Assembly (NCBI RefSeq): GCF_025766255.1
Contig: NW_026516692.1
Location: 363,507 to 427,506 of the forward strand
Reading direction: 5' to 3'
Source of the DNA: Zychaea mexicana
Taxonomy: Eukaryota > Mucoromycota > Mucoromycetes > Mucorales > Lichtheimiaceae
Length of the DNA: 64,000 bases
In this document: positions 22,814-34,016 of the stretch, in pieces
How the letters are laid out: every line of letters starts with the position of its first letter
Numbering within the stretch: position 1 is the first letter of the stretch
Made by a program: the position numbers and the translations under genes
The notes under the pieces: model-generated
Databases searched by the model: none
Told to the model about the DNA's origin: nothing
Seen by the model: only the letters and a program-made list of their open reading frames with translations

Positions 22814-23850
22814 TCAAGAAGAGGCTGACAGGACCGCGGATGTCATATTGGTAGTGGCCTGACGCGTGCGTCGATAATGGTTGTCAAACACGGAGGACGA
22901 CGACCAGTTTCCTATGATCAGAATTTAGTCTAAGGAAACACTAGTGCGCAAAGCCTTGTCCGAAGCAGCAGAACGAATCGATGGGAGCCTTGATCCCGTA
23001 GTGGCCGAAGGAGACAAATGGAGGACAGAACGCAAATATGATGACAACGTAGTCGCCGCCAACGCCGCCGAAGGATCCCGGCTGTTGACAAAGAGAGAGG
23101 AAGTGCCAACATGCGAAGGATGGTCCATAAGGGCACAGTAAGCTTGAACTGGACACGAAGAGGGATCATTGGGCAGTGGATGGACCAGAAGTTCCTTACA
23201 AATGCGCCGACCTTGCCGAGTTTCTTTGGGTGCGATAATAACCAGAAGCAGGTTGCCCTCCTCAGTGACACGGCAGTCAGAAAGTGAAATCCAATGCAAA
23301 TCAGAAGGGCGAAGGAAGGCAGCGGCAGCGAGAAGAAAAGCACACTTCTTCGACAAGAGAGGAAGTGTCATGGTCGGCCCAGATGGTATTGCTTGAACAA
23401 AATCCAAAGAAGGTGAGAGGTCCATGGGAGGGCGATTCATATGTACAGGGGGAGCTTTTCGTTTGAGACGAGTGAGAAAGTCGCGTAGCTCACGCGCGGC
23501 GGCAATAGCGTCTGCATCCCAGTGGAAAACTAACACCGCCGACTTAAACAGGAGAATAGTCGTTGCAGCAAAACCAGTATCCGTGGCTAAATCCAAAAAC
23601 TCGATCAACTGTGCTACAGAATAACGATTCAAATCGACTTTAAAGTGGCGCCCCCAATGGATGAACAGGTACTGTGCTCGTTGATACGTCCTAGCCGTGG
23701 ATGCTTGAACCAGTTCAGCTGCCTGACGCGACGCCGCCGTCACCGAAAACCCATTTAATTCAAACCTGCGCCTGAGAGTCTCCAAACGGATAGTCGCCAG
23801 TGTGGATTCATCCACGGCCAAGGAGTGGAGCGGAAAGTTGTTTGAGTGTG
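22814..23850 (-). pseudogene. DIRS tyrosine recombinase
   Basis: Overlaps the end of the RT/RNase H ORF in another frame, as usual in DIRS elements. The core-binding domain is ARTYQRAQYLFIHWGRHFKV and VAQLIEFLDLATDTGFAATT. The catalytic domain has the first Arg in FLRPSDLHWISL and a second box in LPSIRSAASDKALRT, where Pro replaces the His usually found before S-I-R. A TAA at 22925-22927 follows, after which the same frame gives GNWSSSSVFDNHYRRT with the nucleophile Tyr near 22875. The frame ends at a TGA at 22814. The enzyme would integrate the circular cDNA without making a target duplication. Confidence 0.85.
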
Positions 23851-25602
23851 GCGAGCTGGGTCGAGAAGCAGAGGAGGATCGACTGCCATCGATTGGATCA
23901 ACGGAAACCAAATGGCGCTCTCCCAATACGGAACTGCCACCGTCGCTGTTATCCGTTCGTCCTTGATCTTGCGTAGCACCGGCAGTATTAGATTCCAAGG
24001 TGGATGGATGAAGGGGTTGTTGCACGTGGTCCAAGAGATTGAGAGGGCATCCGTCGCCCACGCCTGCGGGTCGGTTTTCCATGTTACATAACGAGGGAGC
24101 AGGAAGTTCGTTCGATCCACAAAAAGGTCGACGTCGTGAGGTCCCCATCTCAGTTGAATAACTTGGTTGAATGTCTGTGGTAGAATCTGCCAATGGTTCT
24201 TGATGTAGAAATGTCGAGACGCCCGATCCGCTGTCACATTGTCTACCCCGGCTATATGTTGTGCTTGAATCCGAAGTTGTCGTGCCAGGCACTGTTCCCA
24301 GATCGACGTTGCTAAGGAACTCAGTGAAACTGAACGAGTCCCGCCTTGTTTGTTGATGTACAATTGGGCCGTCTTGTTGTCGGTGCGGATGAGAACAGTG
24401 GTTTGGCGGAGGGTCGGAAAGGATTGAAGAACCAGTTGGATCGCTCGCAATTCCCGCCAATTGATCGAATTCGTCCACTCGACCGAAGTCTAAAGACCTT
24501 GGACGATCCGCCCGTTGTAAACCCCACCCCAACCGTCGTCGCTTGCATCCACAAAAATTGTGTGTTGCGGTGAGAGGGGAAGAAGAGAGCGACCGTTCCA
24601 CTTGCTCAGATTGGCCATCTACCAGTGAAGCTCGTCAACGCACTCCTACAGTAAGGCCTGAGGCAGATCCCAGCCGGTGTTGTCCTTGACCCAATGATTC
24701 TTGAAACGCATCAGTGCTTGTGTGTACAGCTGTACTAGGAACAAGGCGATGGTTGCAGCTTTGATTCGCATTGTGAGGCTGTTGATTCGACGAGGAGTCT
24801 GCTGATGATCGTGAAGCATGGTGGCAATGGAGTGTTTCAGATCTCAGACTTTGGTTCCTGGGAATTTGGCTGTCATGGTGGTCGTGTTGATCTGGTACCC
24901 GAGGTGTTCGATTGTCTGAGTTGGAATTAAGGAGGACTTCTTCTGATTCACGATCCAGCCTAATTCCTGCAGCTTAGCTATGATTGTCTGGGTGTGGCGA
25001 TGTGCCTCTTGGAATGACGAGCCCATCACCAACCAGTCATCTAAATATGCGCTCACGCGTATATAGTGACAACGTCGTGCCCAAGTCAAGATCGGACAGC
25101 AGAGTTTTGTAAAAACAAACGGGACCGAGGCTAGACCGAACGCCATTGTCCAGAACTGAAAGGTGTTGTTTTCCTAACGGAAACGAAGATAACGACGGGA
25201 GTGCTGATGTAACAGAATATGTAGGAAAGCGTCAGTAATGTCGATCGAGCAGACATAGTCGTTCTTGCGAACCATCTGCACGATTTGTTGTAACGTTTCC
25301 ATCTTGAATTTTGGCGGTAGTTGAAGGTAAGCTTTGTTCAAATGTCGAAGGTTGAAGACAGGACGATAACCACCATTGTGCTTGGGAATCACAAACATTG
25401 GACTGTGGAAGCCAGCTGTGGGTGGTGCCGGCTCGATGGCCCGTTTCTGCAAGAGCTCTGCAATTTCCTGCCTCAGCAACGCCTTTTGCTGTGGCGATTG
25501 AACCTGGACCGGAGGACTGTGACGAGATAGTGGCGGATGACGAGCGAAATGGAGCTTGAAGCCTTCCTGGACTATCCCATGGACCCACCGACTGTCGGTC
25601 AA
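23755..25602 (-). pseudogene. DIRS reverse transcriptase / RNase H
   Basis: RT motifs in order: FHSPMFVIPKHNGGYRPVFN, DYVCSIDITDAFLHI (first catalytic Asp), MAFGLASVPFVFTKL, VSAYLDDWLVMG (catalytic DD) and LGYQINTTT. RNase H follows (VLIRTDNKTAQLYINKQGG, HIAGVDNVTADRASR), then the post-RNase H segment with LPRYVTWKTDPQAWATDA and PPWNLILPVLRK that is shared by DIRS-like elements. In-frame stops are TAG 25174-25176, TGA 24844-24846 and at least two TAGs around 24620-24650. One frame change lies near 24550. The sense strand continues past the end of this frame into the overlapping recombinase ORF. Confidence 0.88.
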
Positions 25603-25642
25603 ACGTTCCCAGGCCTGTCAAAACTGCTAGAGACGCCCCCTA

Positions 25643-26578
25643 CTAGCGGGAGCGGCTGTTGCTGGTGCTGATGTGACCGTTGCTGTTGTTGTTGGGGTTG
25701 TTGCTGTGAGACTGATTGGTGTTGTTTCTGTTGTAGGAGCTGCGGAACGGATTGTTGGATCGTTGGTGCTGCTGCCGCTGAAAAGTGAAACTGGGATGCC
25801 CGCCATCCTCTGATGGGCCCGATCGAAAAAACGACGAATTAAATGACGATGGTTTAAAACGATTACCCCCTCGACGAGCATCTCGAATCGATTTTTGCAT
25901 TGCTGTGAATTGAGTAACAGTGTCTTTGAACGTATCGGCGGATATAGTGTATTGCTTGTCTTGTGATGGTGCTTTTAAGGATAGATGAATAGCGCGAAGA
26001 GCAAGCTGATTACATTGATTGTTTATAGTACTGGCGGTATGAAGAACCAAAGTGCGGATGTCGTTTATAGTGGCAAAAACGCGGTCTATGTATTCGTTTG
26101 GGAGAATCGGTAAGAGAGTATGACCTAACACATCAAGAGGTCGCAGAACTGCAGAAAGCGTGTATTGCAGCTGGCGTAGCATAGCGCCTTCGGCTTTTTG
26201 GCCAGGCTTGAATAGGCGGTCAGCCTGTGGCACCGCAGCAGGTGGTGAGTATTTCAGCGTGCGGATAGGCGGATAGCGTTCGATAATTGTTTTGCACTCC
26301 TCGTCGGTAAGCGTACTGGTGAAGATGGCCTGAGCCAAAGTCGGCATCAAGGTCGTGAGTGTGGCATCCGGTTGCCAATCAAAAGACGGCCGTACAGGCA
26401 AGTCATGGGGGGAAAAAGGAGAGGAGGATTGCGATGGTTGCCCGGGAGCCGATGAAGCAGCGTCCGTGCGTAAGCGAAAGAGCTCCTCAATTAATTGCTG
26501 TTGCTGCACAAGCTGTTCCATAAGCTGCTGCGTCGATGGCGTCAGTGTTTGCGAATTGGGAGTAGTAGAATCTTCCAT
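25643..26578 (-). CDS. DIRS Gag-like protein, 311 aa
   Basis: ORF from ATG 26578 (MEDSTTPNSQTLTPSTQQLM) to a TAG at 25643, uninterrupted. It has a Gln/Leu-rich coiled-coil-like start and a Pro/Ser-rich linker. A helical middle follows (YTLSAVLRPLDVLGHTLLPI, NDIRTLVLHTASTINNQCNQ), then a Phe/Arg/Asn-rich C-terminus ending in SNSRSR that could bind nucleic acid. Position upstream of RT and composition match Gag of DIRS elements. A codon three positions earlier (ATGATC) is an alternative start. The stop TAG is used here as a real terminator. Confidence 0.75.
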   Translation of the reverse strand: MEDSTTPNSQTLTPSTQQLMEQLVQQQQLIEELFRLRTDAASSAPGQPSQSSSPFSPHDLPVRPSFDWQPDATLTTLMPTLAQAIFTSTLTDEECKTIIERYPPIRTLKYSPPAAVPQADRLFKPGQKAEGAMLRQLQYTLSAVLRPLDVLGHTLLPILPNEYIDRVFATINDIRTLVLHTASTINNQCNQLALRAIHLSLKAPSQDKQYTISADTFKDTVTQFTAMQKSIRDARRGGNRFKPSSFNSSFFRSGPSEDGGHPSFTFQRQQHQRSNNPFRSSYNRNNTNQSHSNNPNNNSNGHISTSNSRSR

Positions 26579-26628
26579 GATCAAAATGAAGGGGCAAGCG
26601 GTATTGACCGGCGAAGCGAAGAAAAAAT

Positions 26629-26773
26629 GATCAAGGATTCGATAGTTGACACTCTTAGCACTTTATAGACAAAATTTTTTTCTTTTACTCAAATTTCATT
26701 TGTAATGATTCTCTGATATATTCAACCAATAAAGCGGAAAAGATGATCACAGCACTCTGCAGTTCAGGTTTGG
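26629..26773 (-). repeat. DIRS right inverted terminal repeat
   Basis: Inverted copy of 22365-22509. It lies upstream of the Gag ORF, so it would contain the promoter. The outer tip continues to about 26824 with a short palindrome (AGTCCGATGGACT). Confidence 0.92.
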
Positions 26774-26824
26774 GAAGTCCGATGGACTCCCTCAATTATC
26801 TGGAGCTATAGCGATAGATAACTG

Positions 26825-27446
26825 TTCTGCTGTTTACATGTCTTATATTTGTTTGGTGCGCTTGCCATTATCCTAGTTAGATTTGCCAATTCTGGAGGAT
26901 TTTTTTCAGTCTAGCTATAGGTCTTAATCTATAATAATTAATTTTACTATAAACAGTAAGTTAATTTGCTACTACATTATTCTATTAAATATGCGGCGTC
27001 CTAGTATTCCTTATATATAGGGATACGCTCGTTGCCATTCCACTAATTTATATTGATTAATAACATTCATAAAGTTTAAAAATAATTCCTTGAAAATATT
27101 TAATATTCTAAAAATAAAAAAGAATATTCAATTTTTTCTATCTTTTCCTTCATAAATAAATTTATTAAGTTTAGTGAATTGGTTAATTATGCCTTAATTA
27201 GTGGTTAAGTTAAATTCCCTATATTGCATCGGTGTAATAGAGGCTAGTTTAAGTAATTTATAGAGGGATGGTGTGGAAGTAAAATGCTATCATGCTAGAA
27301 TGCTTAGCTAAAAATGACCAAATAAGGAAACTTCAAACATTAGTAGCTCAGCTAGTTATCAAGCACACAAATGCAGCAATAGTGGATTTTATTCCTCTTC
27401 TCAAAAGCTATCGTTTGCAGTAATCACGTGTGTTAATGAAAAGTCA
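26825..27446. repeat. AT-rich spacer with element 3 of the AT-rich family
   Basis: From 26931 the sequence TTAATCTATAATAATTAA followed by TTTTACTATAAACAGTAA reproduces, inverted, the right end and subterminal hairpin of the AT-rich element at 16767-17104. The other end was not found, so the copy is partial or its far end has diverged. No gene was seen. Confidence 0.4.
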
Positions 27447-27676
27447 TTAGAGCATCCCTAGCAGACTCGCGATGTTTCAAATCTCAAAATTTTTGCGAGT
27501 GAGTTTGTATTTTTTTGTTCCTAGGGGACTTGCCAAACCATTTGCATAATTTGAGAGTCGCAAAATTCTGAGTCCAAGCTCACAAAATTTGTTGACTCGT
27601 GAAACTACTTATTGATCCTATACCTTATTTTTTTAAATAAACTCAAAAAAACAACAACTTCACAATCATCACCAAA

Positions 27677-28774
27677 ATGCAAGAAAATCACCCCAACACC
27701 CCACAACTACCTAACTCCCCTTTGCCTACTTCCGCTCCTACCACTACTTCGTCCTCTTTTGTGAAGGAAAAGAAGAGTATTGTAAAGGCAGGAGGTCCCG
27801 AAGGCAATCTGAACTATTCTCCAGCAGAAGATCTTCAACTGTATAAATCATGGTTGAAGATCTCGATCAATGCCGAAACAGGGACAGACTAGGATGGTGG
27901 CTAATTCTGGCAAAAAGTTGCTGCCCATTTTGCTCCACATATCGAGGATCCGAGAGGCGAACGTATGGCCAAAGCTTTGATGAGCCATTGGAGTCATAAC
28001 ATCCAAAAAAAAGTTGCAAAGTTCTGTGGACACTACGCTCAGTTTAAGGGTTTGAAACAAAGTGGCCAGAATGAATTGGGTCTGGTTAGTATTGAATAAA
28101 AAGTATAAGAAAAACATGTTAGTATACAGGGCCTGATATAAGTAGCTTTCAGCATATGCAAGCAAAGGAAGCGTATTTCAAATTTGAAAAGAAACAATTC
28201 GCATTTGAGCTTTGTTGGGAGACCCTCCATTCTTTCGACAAGTGGAATGACAAGCTAGAAGAAATGAAGGCAAAGAAAAATACACCGGCCGACAACAATA
28301 AGAAGGGTACAGGTAAAGCACCTGCAGTTTCCAATGTCAGTCAAGAAGGCGAAAATGGTGAATCGTCGACCGCACAATCCACCAACAAAATAGAAAAGGC
28401 TCGAACAGAGCTAAAGCGCGACTTTGATGAAGCGATGAAAAATCAAGCCACATTTCTCGACGAAACGAGAAAAAAGAGCAAATATTTGGAGTAGCTCGTG
28501 GCAGTAGAGAAAAGAAAAGCGAAGGACAACAAAAAAGAAAGGGATGAGAAGATCATGGCTGTCGATCCTTCACAATTGGATCCCATCCGCCGTCAGTTCT
28601 ATGAGATCCAGCAAAAACAGATCTTAGAAAGATTGCTTGCAGGGGGGAGCAGAAGATGAAGAGGATGAAGAAGACGATGGAGAAGAAGATGAGAGGTTTG
28701 AAGAAGAAAATGAAGAAGTTGAAGAAGTAGAAGCAGTAGAACAGTCAGGGGATGAACATGATGTAGTTGAGTAG
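27677..28774 (+). pseudogene. Myb/SANT-like accessory protein of Harbinger 1
   Basis: Starts at ATG 27677 with a Pro/Ser/Thr-rich leader, then a trihelix/Myb-like DNA-binding domain (YSPAEDLQLYKSWLKISI, HIEDPRGERMAKALMSHW, KVAKFCGHYAQFKGL). A probable intron (GTTAGT near 28084 to CAG near 28152) is followed by a NAM-like helical region (EAYFKFEKKQFAFELCWETL) and an acidic tail. Two stops break the Myb domain (TAG 27890-27892 and a TAA eight bases later), TAG near 28492 breaks the helical part, and a one-base shift lies near 28645. In this superfamily the Myb-like protein partners the DDE transposase for DNA binding and nuclear import. Confidence 0.7.
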
Positions 28775-28799
28775 GATTAAGATGATGATAAGAGTTTTT

Positions 28800-29283
28800 C
28801 TAATCAAAAAGAAGTATCCATCATTTGACTTTACCATACGATTTCCACAAATGTACAACAAGATCATCTTGTAGTTGTTGATGCTTTTGAGTATCGCAGA
28901 TTTCTTGATATCGACTAAGATACTGTTTGAAAACAGCGTCATCACCAGGCACTGTAGCTAATGTTGTTGCTGCTACCTTTTTCTGAATTCACATCAATAC
29001 CATCTGAATTAGAAGTACTGGGTCGAACTCGCTTTCTGTTTTTGTTGCAGCGTGTTTTTTCTCGGCGAGTTGCTGCGTCATCATACTCATAATCAACTGC
29101 TGTACCGCGTTCATTCTCAATGGTCATATTGTGGAGAATAATGCAAGCGTTAATAATTTTGGTGAGAGTTGCAATATTCTAATGACGTGCTGGCTGCTGG
29201 ATGATGTGGTATCGAGCTTTTAAAACACCAAACACGCGCTCAACATCTTTGCGCACACTTTCTTGCATCATGTTGAAATGCTA
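28800..29283 (-). pseudogene. Harbinger 1 DDE transposase, C-terminal exon only
   Basis: The minus strand begins after a TTGTAG acceptor at 29284. It includes the Glu-containing VRKDVERVFGVLKARYHIIQ, IINACIILHNMTIENE, and a tail (FKQYLSRYQEICD, LQDDLVVHLWKSYGK) closely parallel to the intact transposase at 38093-36717. Stops and a shift lie near 29180 and 28942. The upstream exon with the first two Asp residues is lost. Confidence 0.7.
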
Positions 29284-29400
29284 CAAAAGAATAAATGACT
29301 ATTATACAGAGCTGCTCGAGCGACCAAATTTTTCCTTGCATAGACCAAATTTCTACATATAGGAGTTTAAACATCCGTTACACATGTCCCTCTACTATCT

Positions 29401-32400
29401 CGCTTTCATAGGAGCTGCTGAAAATTCGCAATAAGGAATTTTATATAAATATTTTACCCGACTGAAAACGTGAACACCCATTATCAAACCGGGATAAATA
29501 TTCAACCGGATACATCCACCTATGTATACCTACAAACATCACTTTTTTCATACTATTATATGGTCATATAGGAATAAAAATTTAGCTGACAAAAAGTATG
29601 AGATAACATTAAGATAATGTGTACAGTAAAAGAAAAGTAGTTGCTCTAGAACCATCATTAGATGGTTAACAAACGCGAAAGAGTGTATGGAGTCTGAATT
29701 TTTTTGACCCTGGAAAGAAGGGGCTTAGGTGTTTTCTTCCTCTTCCCTGCTCTTTCTACAACTCTTTTTTTTTTATAAATTGCAGAATGAACTCTGAACA
29801 TCGTAACCAACCGAACTCTACTTTACCAACTGTTACTGAAGCACTTAGTGCTGGTAATTCTGACTACAACAACAACTATCTTTGCAAGAGATGCCGCAGT
29901 GAGAAGCCTGGAATGGATTTCAGCGGTAATACTAGACCGTATAGAACCTGTGTGGCCTGCCGTACTAGAGACACTCCACCCGAGATTGTTCCGTTAGATG
30001 ACATGGTGATGTTGGACTCTTTAAATGATCATTATCCTGCTGCAGATGATACGGTAAGTACATACATGTATTTTGAATTTTTTCCACTAAATTCTTGATC
30101 ATTTACTACATAGTATGCAGAACGATCATTTCTATTGTTATGTAATGGTTGAACCGTACATGGAATCGATATCGAATGATCAATTGATCGAGCGAATTTT
30201 GGATGAGGTGACCAGTTGCGATGGGCATCGATATATGCTGAAGAACGAGGGGGCCCCTGAGCAAGCATTTAAGGTATCATTCACTGCCTACTGCTCGCGC
30301 TCCCAAGTCTATCAGAACACCGTTCTCGCCGCGCAACGCCAGAGGATCACTGTACGAATGCCAACGTTTGATTGCGGCGGACGCGTAAAAGGAACGATCG
30401 TTAGGCAGCAAGGCTATGTCGAACTTGCAATCCGGCATCAAGACCATGTGCCTGTTAATCACAATGATGGCAGTGTACGTCGACGAGAGCGCAATTTGGT
30501 TCCTGACGAAGTAAAGCAACACATCGCTCGGGAAGCTACAGAAACAGGTGCCAATGAATTGTACCGGCGCGTTATCCGACGTTTTCCTGAATCCAACGTT
30601 ACGCCTATGCAGGTGTATTACTGGTGGGCAGAATCGTTCAAGAACCTGTATCGTCTGCATGATGATCAGTTACTGTCAGTGCGACTACTCCTACAATGGT
30701 ATAATGTACAAGGCTTTTATGAGGTAGGTGATTATATCAATAGATACTGACCTTGACCTAGTCTTTTCTCTGGAAGCTAGCAGTAGGTAGTAATAGATCA
30801 CAAATAGAAGTAGAATCTGAGTTAGTTGAAATAAACGCTAGGTGCTTTGGAGCAGAGATGCATCTGTATGTGCTGCCTTGGGATTTGTCACTCCGTTTTT
30901 TGGTTTGTTGGTCAGAAGTGAGCTGATCGAAGAGTACTGCATTGATTCGACCTGGAAGACAAATCGTGCTGGCTCAGAGTTGTACGGCATTATTGCCAAT
31001 GTGAATGGCGTAGGATTCCCTATCGCCTATCTTCTTTATACGGCATTTGATGATGCCCCACCCAATATCAAAACCAACACTTTGATTTCCTTTTTCCGTG
31101 TATTGAGGGAGCGTGGGTTCAATCCGATGTTTATGTTTTCGGACAAGGATCAGGCCCAAATGAATGGCATAGAGACAGTGTTTGGTCTGTCGCAATTGCG
31201 TCTCTGTCTTTGGCATTTGAAAAGATCTGTTGATCGCAAATTAAGCGAGACAAAAAGCCGCCGCCCGCCACCATATAATAATGTACAAGCAAACACTGAT
31301 TTTCCTTTCGTCGACATAACCTAGACGCCATCCATCGGTGGTCGCACAGGTGTAATCTGCCCGGCAGAACAACGGAAAGAAATAATTGACAAAATGACAG
31401 ATCATTATCATATGCATCCACTGATTCCCGATGGTAAACGCGTTTCATAGAGCTGCTTTATGCAATATATTAGCAACAGTCCTTGTTGGTCATATTCTAC
31501 TGGTAGTGATACTAATATTACCTTTTCACGTAGGCACACACCGACGCACAGCCCTCGAAATCCACCAATATGTGGCCAGGGAAATTTATAATTATTGTCA
31601 CGAGAATGGATATATCGACGCATGGGTCTACCTATACACATTTTGGTACAAACCTACAGCTTGGAACCAGTGGGCACGATCTGCTATTCCTGACTGTATC
31701 CCAGGAGGCAAAACCACAATGTTGATTGAAGCCCACTGGAAGGTTTTAAAGCACAACCACCTATACAGGTTTAACCGTGCTCGTTTGGACTTGCTCGTTT
31801 TTGTGATTATTGGAAAACATTTTCCTGATTTGCGAGTGAAGTATAATCGCGACACCGTCCAGTTCCGGCAAGCTACAAGATGGCAACAAGCCTTTGTCAA
31901 CCACTGGAACAAGGCTTATCATCTGCCAGAAAACAGCAATGCAAATGCGCTGTATCAGCCAACAGTAGATACATGGACTTGTGGCTGCAAAGCCTATCTT
32001 ACTAGCCGATTCCTCATTTGCAAGCATCTTGTAAAACGCTCTGGTCATGGTGAAATACCAGCTTCTGGTGTTCTTGTTCATTGACAATCGACCCAGCCAT
32101 CATTCGCATCAGACCAGTAAGTTAAGAACCAGTCTGCAATATGGAGCTAAAGTCACTTAATGAACACTAGGTATACTGAAGTATTTTTCATATAAACAGT
32201 GGTATGAAAATGTTTTTTCCAATATGCGATTGCTGAGTGGACACGTTCCTGCTCCCGCTTCCATCACGTTCGCCACTACAACTGCCACCTCTGCTATTAC
32301 TCCCACTATATCTACTACTACAACATCGAGCATAATCGAAATAAGCATTAATGCCAGCGTCGGCGATGTGGACAGTTTTAACGATCAACATGAAGACGAC

Positions 32401-33372
32401 GACCCTGTATCACCAACAACAATTTCAAATAACGAGAATGCCAGCAGTGTTATTGTCGATAGAGAAGCCGATCTTTTACGACGAGAGCTACAAATGCAGA
32501 GAAACCGACAGCAGCGTCGTGAGCTGGCCCTCCGCATGCAGCAGTTAGACGACGAGTATGAAGACGAAACAAATATGTATCGCTATCTCATTCCTGCAAA
32601 TCTGAATGAACAATTTGAAGTAGCTGAAACAAACAACACCGTCGACACCTATTTGACGCGTGTTATTAGAGAACATCGCAAACGCACGATTCCAACGACA
32701 TATTCTGAAACAGATCAATACACACGCCATGTATAAGCTTTTGTAAGTTATGAGTTACATGTGTTGATCCATTACATACTTATTTATACAAACCATTGTT
32801 ATTAGGTTTCTATACCTTCTCTCTCTATCTTTTTCTCTTTAGTTTTTTTTCCATTAGATCTCTCTTTACTTTTTTTCTCCCTTCTTGCTTTATCAAATTT
32901 CTTTAATGTTTATTCCACCATTTCTTCATAATTTTTAAAACTATAATATATTATCCGATCATCAACTTCATGCAACCTTAATAATAACGGTAAGGTGAGT
33001 GCATATTATTTGCAGATAGTGGGAATCATTTTTATGTTTCTGTATTCTGTAGCATGCTGTGTATGATCACATATCGATCTAAAAGCTAGATATGAACTGA
33101 CAGTCATAAAGTAATAGTAATAGCTGTTAGTATACATTGGTGCAAATGATATAATATAGCTACTAGCTGCTTTATTTATTTTTTTATTGGTTTTCATATA
33201 TTCATAAACAATGGCATATACTGATACTACGAAAAAAATGATGCTTGTTGATATGCATATGTACGGATGAACATTGTCCCGAAGCTGACTAGAAAATATT
33301 CGCGTTTTCAGTCGGGTAAACTATTTACCCGAAATTTCTCAACGCGAATTTTCAGCGGCCCTAAGAGCACAT
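29401..33372 (+). mobile_element. MULE 2 (3.97 kb), inserted in the TIR of the preceding element
   Basis: Flanked by the 9-bp duplication CTACTATCT (29392-29400 and 33373-33381), the classical MULE target length. The uninterrupted site can be read from the other TIR of the host element (35413-35430 inverted). The terminal repeats share GCTGAAAATTCGC and TACCCGACTGAAAACG (29419-29475; inverted at 33293-33362). It encodes a MULE transposase on plus. Confidence 0.9.
29787..32736 (+). pseudogene. MULE 2 transposase (Cys motif, DDE, SWIM finger)
   Basis: Exon 1 from ATG 29787 carries LCKRCRSEKPGMDF and PYRTCVACRT (CxxC pairs). A GTAAGT donor at about 30053 is followed by an acceptor before 30115. 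The next exon is helical (PYMESISNDQLIERILDEVT, QVYYWWAESFKNLYRLHDDQ). The DDE domain has EYCIDSTWKTNRAGSELYG, FMFSDKDQAQMNGIE and LRLCLWHLKRSV. An in-frame TAG at 31322-31324 is followed in the same frame by TPSIGGRTGVICPAE. Further exons give MLIEAHWKVLKHNHLY and the SWIM finger WTCGCKAYL / FLICKHLVK near 31990. A Thr-rich linker leads to a coiled tail (RRELQMQRNRQQRRELALRM) ending at 32736. Only the one stop is clear, so it is a recent near-intact copy. Confidence 0.8.
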
Positions 33373-33686
33373 CTACTATCTTCACTCCTTCGGTAGACCA
33401 AACTTCTCCCCACACCAATTTCAAATTTTCCTTGCAATCTATAATTCCTTGCGTAGACCAAAAAAAAGTGGAAGTGTAATTCTTTGTGTAGACAAAAAAA
33501 ATTGATAGTGATAGCAAACACTCCATCGCAACTTGTCAGCTGCAAACACAAACACTCGAGAATTTACTTGAGATATTGCTGCGCCAGCTACTTCTTTACA
33601 AGAGCTGTCCGAAATTTTACAGCAACATTAAAATGTATATATAGTAGATCCTATGATATAATAACAATTATCTTTATATTTTATAG

Positions 33687-34016
33687 CCTGGATACTATGG
33701 GTTTAGAGGCAAGAAAATTATCGCAGAAACACTCCAAGACATGCTGGTACACGAGATCGATGCTGCAAATGAGCACATCAAACCGATGGATACCCCGGAA
33801 TATATAGCCTCTTCTGTTTTTGTTCCAGAGGTCGGTATGCGCCTAGTTAGGGAAGATCTTGAGCCGGCCGGTGAGACAGAAGATTGTGATTGTACCATTA
33901 GCCTAACAGAAGAACACAGTTTCCTTAGCAATATGGCGCCTTTTCACATGGAGCGTAGCGTTGACTACGGCTGTTTCAAATATCTAGATGACGATGACTC
34001 AGACAGTGAAGATTAG
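33687..34016 (+). pseudogene. RTC4-like domain fragment captured in a TIR element
   Basis: An open frame starts right after a TTTTATAG acceptor at 33686 and ends at TAG 34016. It begins PGYYGFRGKKIIAETLQDML and contains YIASSVFVPEVGMRLVREDL. The GYYG and VPE..xRL..ED signatures match the C-terminal part of RTC4-like domain proteins. The tail is acidic (YLDDDDSDSED). No exon with the first part of the domain was recognised upstream before the TIR. It therefore looks like a 3' exon of a host gene, with its acceptor, acquired by the element. Whether it is expressed is unknown. Confidence 0.6.

Larger units (their letters stand above)
22336..26824 (-). mobile_element. DIRS retroelement with complete ITRs and internal complementary region
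   Basis: About 4.5 kb, read on the minus strand as Gag, RT/RNase H, tyrosine recombinase. The long inverted terminal repeats (22365-22509 and 26629-26773) share GATCAAGGATTCGATAGTTG near their inner ends. Beyond them each end has a short unique tip. The internal complementary region 22546-22660, next to the recombinase end, consists of the complement of the left tip fused to the complement of the right tip. This is the DIRS hallmark that allows formation of a circular intermediate. No target duplication is expected or seen. Confidence 0.93.
27450..29306. mobile_element. PIF/Harbinger element 1, truncated on the right
   Basis: The left terminus is GAGCATCCCTAGCAGACTCG, preceded by TTA (27447-27449), the three-base TWA target type of this superfamily. 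It carries the two expected divergent genes: a Myb/SANT-like gene on plus and the C-terminal exon of the DDE transposase on minus. The right part (first transposase exon and right terminus) is missing. At 29307 the sequence enters a different TIR element. Confidence 0.75.
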
